The notes beneath the pieces are model-generated. The model was given only the letters and a program-made list of their open reading frames with translations, did not search any database and was not told the origin of the DNA. A program made the position numbers and the translations under genes. Shown piece after piece: positions 57,248-64,000 of a DNA stretch of 64,000 nucleotides. Within the stretch, counting starts at the first letter, position 1. Each line of letters starts with the position of its first letter. Where the stretch lies: positions 115,591,309 through 115,655,308 of the forward strand of contig OX638368.1 of the NCBI GenBank assembly GCA_951812925.1, in the 5' to 3' direction. This DNA is from Calliopum simillimum. Lineage: Eukaryota; Arthropoda; Insecta; Diptera; Lauxaniidae.

Positions 57248-57643
57248 GGACATACAACCATTTTGCCAGAATTGTGTCAAACAGATCACATGACAGGCTC
57301 AACAGACTTTACAAAAATCATAAAAGCACAATTTCCCACGCTTGAACAATGGGAGAACAAAAATGTTCTTATCACCTCCACTTTAGAAGTATATGAGCAT
57401 ATCCGAAAATAATCTCCTCTTATATGACCCAGATTTTAAGAAAATTTTTTTTCCATGTTTAATAACCAAATGTGGTGGAATATATTTCTGGACGTAGAAA
57501 ATGAATAGGTGAACAAAAAAATTTCGACCCGAGATAGTGTCAGGAGGTCGTTTTATCTAAAAATTTTGGGAAAATCGAGATTTCCGATAATATACGGGAG
57601 AGCACATGTTTCAGAAGTAGTAGATATGCTACGGGACACCTTT
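57248..57643 (+). other. Intron 3 DNA with an unassigned open segment
   Basis: 57262-57412 reads LPELCQTDHMTGSTDFTKII, KAQFPTLEQWENKNVLITST and so on to a stop in one frame. The frame enters from the FB5 arm, so only this host part could be old coding DNA. No family recognised. Confidence 0.25.
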
Positions 57644-58177
57644 CCAAATATTCTGGAATAAAATTCAGAAAAATCGTGTGTGGGACGTGGCGACAAAAAG
57701 GGTTATAATGTCTGAATCGCTCATTACGGCCACATAACAGGTCCTAAAATTCTGAAAAAATTCTAGCAAATTCCTTGACAAAAAATAAATTGATTTTGTT
57801 ACGGATATTTTTTTAATTTAAGCGCCCTCTGCCGAGGAAAAACTGAAAAATTTGAGGTAAAAAATGCGATTTTTGGCGATATGCGATCGAGCACACCATA
57901 GCGACACATCAGGCAAGATAGCATGATATCTAACAAATATTCCGTAATAAATTTCAAAAAAATCGTATGTTGGTCGTGGCAACAGAATGGGTTAAAAAGT
58001 CTAAATCCCTCTTTACGCCCACATAACACGTCCGAAAATTCTGAAAAAATTCAACCAAATTTTTTGACAAAAAATAAATTGAATTTGTGTATGGTGTTCT
58101 TTTGATTTAAGCCCCCCATGTCGAGTAAAAAACGAAAAACGCTAAGATTAGGGTAAAAAACTCTATTTTTGGCGGAA
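57644..58177. repeat. Direct duplication, about 290-bp period
   Basis: CAAATATTCTGGAATAAAATTCA (57645) to about 57878 recurs at 57935-58177: both contain CCACATAACA, AAATTCTGAAAAAATTC and TTGACAAAAAATAAATTGA. A short inverted piece of the same unit (GGGGGGCTTAAATCAAAAAA) follows at about 58180-58260. Confidence 0.75.
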
Positions 58178-58261
58178 TGCGAAATTTAAAGTTTTTCGTT
58201 TTTTGCTCTTCATGGGGGGCTTAAATCAAAAAAACATCATAAACAAATTCGATTTATTTTT

Positions 58262-58850
58262 TGGATATGCCCATATACTGATGGGTTTTAAATGAATATC
58301 GGAACTGGTTGGGGAATTTTCTGCAACGCAATTAATCTCTCAGAGTCTTTGAGACTATTTGGTAAGTGTTCGGTATTTCAAGCGGAAGTATTTGCGTTAG
58401 CAGGGGCGGCCAGTTTGATAGCAAATTGCTATTAGCAATGAGGGATATACATCGACGGTCAGGCTGCCATCAAAGCTTTGTAAAATAGGGACATAAAATC
58501 TGAGGTAGTCAGCCGTTTTCGGAGAGAGCTTCAGGTTCTTAATGAACAACACAACTTAAAACTGTGCTGGGAACCCCGGTCATAAGAATATCCCAGGAAA
58601 TGAAAAGGCAGATGAATTAGCTAGGAATTGATGCTCACAGAGTATACTGACGACAGCATCAAACCACCAATGTCGTATCATTTCAAGAAAATTTCATAGA
58701 AAACGTTACTGAAAATGATGAGCACATGAGGAAAATCGAATCATTATGAAACAGATGGGGACTGTGACTCAGAAGGAGACAGTCAGCATTATCTTTGCAA
58801 TTGCCCTGCGCTAAAAATTATGATGCGGTTTTTTCTCCGCATATTTTTGT
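58262..58850 (+). pseudogene. LINE RNase H domain and C-terminal fragment
   Basis: Broken frames read FKMNIGTGWGIFCNAINLSE, CSVFQAEVFALAGAASLIAN, IYIDGQAAIKAL, PGHKNIPGNEKADELARN-like sequence and, near 58765, CDSEGDSQHYLCNCPALK. This order of RNase H motifs followed by a Cys-rich CPAL tail is typical of I- or Jockey-group LINEs with an RNase H domain. Several stops and shifts; no RT is attached. Confidence 0.7.
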
Positions 58851-59589
58851 GAAATTATAATCGTTTTAATTCAAAATATGTATTCAGCAAAATTTTGCTT
58901 TATAAATTTTTTCCTGAATTTATAACTTGAATAACAAGTACTCTCAATGATTGGAAAAAATCAATAATTTCAATATCAAAATCTGTTCAGCTGTTATTTC
59001 CAAATATCATACATATGTATTTGTATGAATGTATATATTTTTGTTATATGTATGTTTTTTCCTTCTATTCATGTTGAGGAAAAATCTTTAAAAAAAAGGC
59101 AAGTCAACATTTCAACAACAGCGGGAGCTGCATCAGCAGCTTGTCACATGACTTGCAATTTGTTAAAGAAAAAAAAAAAAAAGAACAAAATAAAACTTTA
59201 ATAAAAATAAATATGATCTCATTGTACATTCTACGAGTAGGTATATGTAGTAAAGATATGTACATTGATTTTTCTTGTTTTTGTTGTTATACAAGTATTT
59301 TTATTTTTTTTTTTTTGTATAATGCACGTATCGAACTTTTTTCTGTCATATCACATTTGCCTCTTTTTGTTGCCTTCACAAATTAAAGAGATTCTTTAAA
59401 TTATATTCTAGATTACTTTAAAAATCTATCCATATTTTTTACCTTTCTTTGATTTCTTGAATATATTTTTTTCGGATGTATACGGAAAAAGCAAAAAACA
59501 TTGGCCTAGCCATTTCTATATAAATTGATTTGTTGGTAATGAAAAATTTACTATTATCACCAAATTTAATGAATTTAATTAACATTAAA
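58851..59589. other. Intron 3 DNA, nothing recognised
   Basis: AT-rich with homopolymer runs. No gene. Confidence 0.35.
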
Positions 59590-60720
59590 AAAAATACCCA
59601 TTTCTCGTGGTTTTTCTCCAGCACGTGACATTTTTTTTTAATCGATTTTTGAAGTTTTTTTATCCACTGTACATGAAAAAACCAAAAATACTGCATTCTT
59701 GTGTTAAATCGATGAATTTAACTATATGATCCTTACATCTGAGGTGTATTATGTGTTCGGCAAACTTATGCAGGATATTGCGGGAAATATTTTTGTATAA
59801 AATTTTAACCATGTTTAAGGTCATTTTTGCTCTTTTCTTAAAAAGGTACAAAAATGACACCCAAAACAGGGAAATATTGAGTCAGTATGTACTACAGAAT
59901 TATTTGCTGTAAAATTTTACTACTAGTTTCTAAGCACGTAATGTCGAAATTTGAGCCCGAAACCAAAAAAATCGTTAAAATCAATTAGGACCTTTAACAT
60001 TGCATATTAATTACATCCCTGACGCGCTTACCTAAAGTTTTAAGAATTTTTCGTCTTTGGTAACTCTAAGTGAAATTTTTTGTAGGATATTTTTGCAAAA
60101 TTTTTTAACCCATTGTAGCTCAGTTTTGGAAAAAGGGGTCAGAAAGACCCATAAAAACAGGATATAATAGGTTAATGTATTCTAAGAAAATGATCCTTGT
60201 GTGATTTCGTTATGATCTTGTCAGAACGAGTTTTGTCCAAAATGTAGTTTTAGAGTTTTACAGTGGGGTGAAATTTGGAAAATATTTATTGTTAGAACTG
60301 CTTACTGATTTTAACGATTTTTTTGCTTTCGGGATAAAATTTTGCTTTTTTAATGTTGAGCATCTAGTAGTGAAATTGTATAGCAAATATTTCTGTAGTA
60401 CATACTGACTCAATATTCCCCTGATTTAGATGTCATTTTTGTACCTTTTTAAAAAAAGGGCAAAAATTACCCACAAGTTGGGGTTGTACAGGGTTAAAAT
60501 TTTCCTACAAAATACTCCCCGCAACATCCTGCATAAGTTTGCTGAACACATGATACACCTCAAATGTAAGAATCATATAGTTAAATTCATCGATTTAACA
60601 CAAGAATGCGGTATTTTTGTTTTTTTCAAGTACAGTGGATAAAAAACTTCAAAAATCGATTAAAAAAAAATGTGACGTGCTGGGGAAAAACCACGAGACA
60701 CGGTTATTTTTTTTTCAACG
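59590..60720. mobile_element. Foldback element FB6 (about 1.1 kb)
   Basis: TCGTGGTTTTTCTCCAGCACGTGAC near 59605 pairs with its inverse near 60675-60700, and AATCGATTTTTGAAGTTTTTT near 59641 with its inverse near 60645. Arms of about 400 bp flank an unpaired centre of about 320 bp. Edges are approximate. The two mirror-image open frames starting FLYLFKKRAK in the arms are products of the palindrome, not genes. Confidence 0.75.
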
Positions 60721-60797
60721 TCCACTTTAAGAATTTTTTGGATTTTCTCATGTTTTTTTTTTTTTTTGTGTCGAACGGTGTAGTTATTTATTAAGAG

Positions 60798-61543
60798 TAG
60801 AACTGGGCACGGGCCGTGCTTTTTTTCGTGGCCCGCGGGCCTTTGCTTTGATGTCGGGCTCGGGCTTTGACATCGATTTTTGTGCGGGCTCGGGCTTAAC
60901 AACAAAAGCCCAAAATTTGGAGGCCCGTAATTCACGGGAAGGTTGAGAAGCATAAACTATGAACAAATTCTGTTCTTACATAAAAATATCGTCACTCTTA
61001 GGCCAGATTCACGAAAGTGCAGATTCAGTTTTGCACTAATGTGGTTTTCTTGTACAAAATGGTTCAATAAAGCTATGCAATATGTATGAAAGCTATATCT
61101 GAAGTGGTTTAACAGCAAATGCAAAGTTTATAACACGAAAAAGCAAAATTTACATATAATTTTAATATATAAAAAAATTTCAAATAGCAATTTCTCAAAT
61201 TTAATAATTTTCACATTCGTGAATCTGTCCTAAGAGTGACGATATGTAAAATAATATATAAATGTGGGGCTGAGATTTGACCAAAAAACTCAAATAAAGA
61301 CTTCGTGTATAATGTTTGTTTTTTTCTCATTTGAAAATCATTGATTTAGCTTCATCAATATGTTATTGTAAAATTTGTTTAAATCATAAAAAGGTGTGAA
61401 TATGTAATAATACGTAATAGTTATGTCGAACCGGGCTCGGGCGTCGACAAAAAATATTCGTGCGGGCCCAGGCTTTTTTCCTAGTGCTTGTTTCGTGTTC
61501 ATGCCGGACCGCGCCTCAAAAGTTAGGAACGTACCCAGCTCTA
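60798..61543. mobile_element. hAT-like element with TAGARCTGGGYACG ends
   Basis: TAGAACTGGGCACGGGCC (60798) and the inverse of TAGAGCTGGGTACG (61543) are the ends, with GGGCTCGGGC-rich subterminal repeats on both sides. The flanking 8-mers ATTAAGAG and GTTTAGAG agree at 6 of 8 positions, which could be a decayed hAT-type 8-bp duplication. A MITE is nested inside. Confidence 0.6.
60989..61242. mobile_element. 254-bp MITE, TA target, nested in the hAT-like element
   Basis: TCGTCACTCTTAGGCCAGATTC (60989) and its inverse GAATCTGTCCTAAGAGTGACGA (ending 61242) are flanked by TA. The terminal repeats are about 26 bp with one mismatch. No coding capacity. Confidence 0.8.
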
Positions 61544-64000
61544 GTTTAGAGGATGATATCTCAGAAACTAATGATCCAAATGAAAAGTTAAAAACACACT
61601 TTAAAGAGGAAGCTTAGGGCTATTCAATGCTGCTGTCAAAAGTGAACTAGACTACTTTCAGGATGTACGCCATATGTCTGAAAATAGCGTTTTCTGCACT
61701 TTAAATCAAGGATAACTCGGATCTCAGACGTGATGGAGCAAATCAAAGGTCATATTCGAATTCAGCGAGCAAAAAACTATAAAAATCACCTACTCTGATC
61801 TCATACTTTTTTTCGTCGCAGGACTGTGTAATACGAACCGCTACGAATGGTGACCACAGTTAGTTGAACATATACTCCCTTCGCTTTCAAGATTCCCACG
61901 ATCCGTGGAGATAATGCTGCGTATATACCTAAAGCTGTTGGCGTTTTCAATGCCATCACTGTCAGCTTTAGAAGTGATGTATTTTCTGAGTTCATCATCA
62001 TGCTTTTAGTCTTTAATGCATTGGTTTATCCCAGATAGCACTGAAATTTTTTTTTTTTTTTTTGAAAATTCACCAACTTTTTGTTGCATATTTCGTGTAT
62101 TAGAGGTTATTTGACAATGAATATGGTGATTTTAGAATCTTCTTGGATTCGGTGATGTCATAAATGGACGTCCTTGCAGAAGAACGTCAGTCCATAATGC
62201 AAGTAAAGTTTTTATCATTTTTGTTCATAATTCGCTAATCAGTATCAGTATCTGCTTAGTTTCCCATTTTATCGAAAAAAAAAACAAAAAAATTAAAATT
62301 TAGCTTTAAGCTTTTCGGTATTTACTTTCAGAATGTCGATTTTTTGTTGGGGTTACAGCAGAAAAACTACTTCCTCCTACCCCATAATCTTATGAATTTG
62401 AAGAGTACTTATTCGTTAAGAAACAACCGCCTTGGTATGCTTCCAACATGGATATGAAGATGGCCCATCAGCTAAAATTTGTTCAAATACCTGATCGGCT
62501 TTCTTCTTGTGAACTGATAGGTTCCATGCCTCTCAAATAATGGGAACATATATATTCTCAACGACTGAATGTTTTTAAGAGGGAAGCATGACATATCTCG
62601 TTCAGGAGGGGATTAACCTCGCCAAAACGTTCATTGCTATTCAGGTTGAGATTTTAACATATGTCTTGGTTCATGTACTGCTCATCACAAATTGGTATCA
62701 ACTCCCTGCATAAGGTCTGCATCAGTATTATTTAGTGGTAATAAAGCAAAATTGACCCCTTTATATCCCACGGCATCATCCTTTCCCTACAAAACTTCCA
62801 AAATTTTTTCCAATGGAACCGGTTTTTTGAGTTAGAAAATGAAATTTTTATAACTCGGATTGCACTGACGTCTTTCCAGAAGGATTGTCGAAATAATTGA
62901 CGTTGCTGATTACAAAAGTGGCATTATTTTATCTAATTCATTATTAACACTATCTAGAGAATTAAGACAACAAGAAAATCAAGACAATACACAAAAAAAC
63001 AAAACAGGTAGTTAGCCATGAAGGGCGAAATAGGAGTAATCGCTGATGAGAAATAGGCATAACATATAAACCGCACTACTCACTTGTTAAACGACAACTG
63101 AATAACACAACTGCCATTTCTCTTCCGTTTGGATGTTAACACCAGTTAAAAATCAAATTTAGGTCCACCGACAAGCTTTAATAAGAAGAAAACTTCAAGA
63201 TACCGATCAAAGTCCCGAAACTGTCCAGAAGGACTATCTGGGTTAAAAGCCGGCCGGATTCAAGTTTGTTTTATACATATGTATATCTGAGTGCTTGGAC
63301 GATAGGTGTCCGAAGTCATCAGAGTAGTTGAGATCTTCTAACTGTTGTAATCTGTTCAGTTCTGATGTTACTGAGAGCAAAGTTGTGCCTCTATAGGTAG
63401 TTTCAGCACTCAATCGAGTATTTTTGTTTTGAGAAATTAGACTAGCATACCGTGCAAAATCTAGCAAAATCTATTCGCTTCACATTTTGGAGAGTAAAAG
63501 TTGAAGTATACGCAACTGCGGCGAGTACTTGCTTAGAAATAGTTGGGGATCCTGGTGGAAAGGATGCTTAGTAGAATTTGCTATTTTACAAAAATAGTTT
63601 TTACATTCAATTACTTGATCTCTAGATGATTGTAAGAGGTTTCCAATTTGTCATTTGGGCAATTTTCCAAAGTTTCTCGCCAGGTTCATTCAATCGCACG
63701 ATAAATAGAGTTAAAGGCTCTGGTAAATGGAATTTAATATAAAAGAGCTAATTTTGGAAACACTCACACCAAAAATGACTCAACAAGTAACTAAAAAAAA
63801 AAAAATCTAAAAAAGTCCTAGGTATCGATTTCAGAATCGTCTCAACAAAAACAACAACTGAAGATCATCATCAATGTGTCGTGCGGTGTTAATTCCTCTT
63901 TAATGCGATAATTGCGATATCATTGGATTTCAACAAATAACGCAGTCTACAATGAAGAATGGCAGCAATATGACAGGGGCACATGGATAAAACAGCAGCG
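61544..64000. other. Intron 3 DNA to the window end, no gene recognised
   Basis: Open frames here, such as 61801-62001 and 63243-63467 on the - strand, show no motif I know and no splice context. No homeobox is present. The character is less repetitive than the preceding 20 kb, so it may be older intron sequence. Confidence 0.4.

Noticed and set aside
59660..60642. Two frames with identical starts (FLYLFKKRAK) on opposite strands
   Set aside because: They lie in the two arms of foldback FB6, so the similarity is the palindrome and not gene duplication.
63243..63467. 74-residue - strand frame near the window end
   Set aside because: Its composition looks protein-like, but I found no motif, paralogue or splice sites to support it.
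21593..64000. Homeobox exon of Dfd
   Set aside because: Looked for the IWFQNRRMKWKK region on both strands among all open frames; not present in the window.

Overview
The window is AT-rich animal DNA with insect gene structure. Its one conserved protein-coding gene is the Hox gene Deformed (Dfd). Three coding exons lie on the + strand: 6948-7779, 21243-21343 and 21415-21592. They join in frame at GT/AG splice sites. The protein begins almost exactly like Drosophila Dfd and carries the YPWM motif at residues 359-362. The organism is therefore a higher fly. The very long, transposon-filled introns point to a larger genome than Drosophila, perhaps a tephritid-like fly, but the species is an inference. 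No homeobox exon was found, so it must lie beyond position 64000, and the intron after exon 3 is longer than 42 kb.

Layout. 1-5600 is intergenic, with a broken mariner-like transposase and two miniature elements. 5600-6947 is the Dfd 5' flank or 5' UTR. Intron 1 (7780-21242) is a stack of mobile elements: a LINE, a long foldback palindrome, a nearly intact Tc1-like transposon inside a dispersed repeat, an unusual element whose inverted ends are minisatellites, and a Tc1-derived foldback inside another inverted-repeat element. Intron 2 is only 71 bp. Intron 3 (21593 to the end) holds mariner, pogo-like, hAT-type, Helitron, LINE and Tc1-like remnants and at least four more long foldback elements.

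The most interesting content is in intron 3 on the - strand: two small single-exon genes at 36221-36463 and 54105-54455. Both encode short secreted peptides with related signal peptides. Each has its own TATA box and initiator at matching spacing. They lie in a segmental duplication (about 36015-36975 and 52903-54835) whose promoter and 5' UTR are well conserved while the mature peptides are very different. In the second copy a foldback element with a 5-bp target duplication landed at the last sense codon and now supplies a 29-residue tail. A third, partial copy of the 5' flank lies at 45225-45345.

The genes are not an operon and share no obvious pathway. Dfd is a patterning transcription factor. 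The nested peptide genes are antisense passengers in its intron. Almost everything else is decayed mobile DNA, often nested two or three deep. Coordinates of repeat edges were read by eye, and those without a stated target duplication are approximate.
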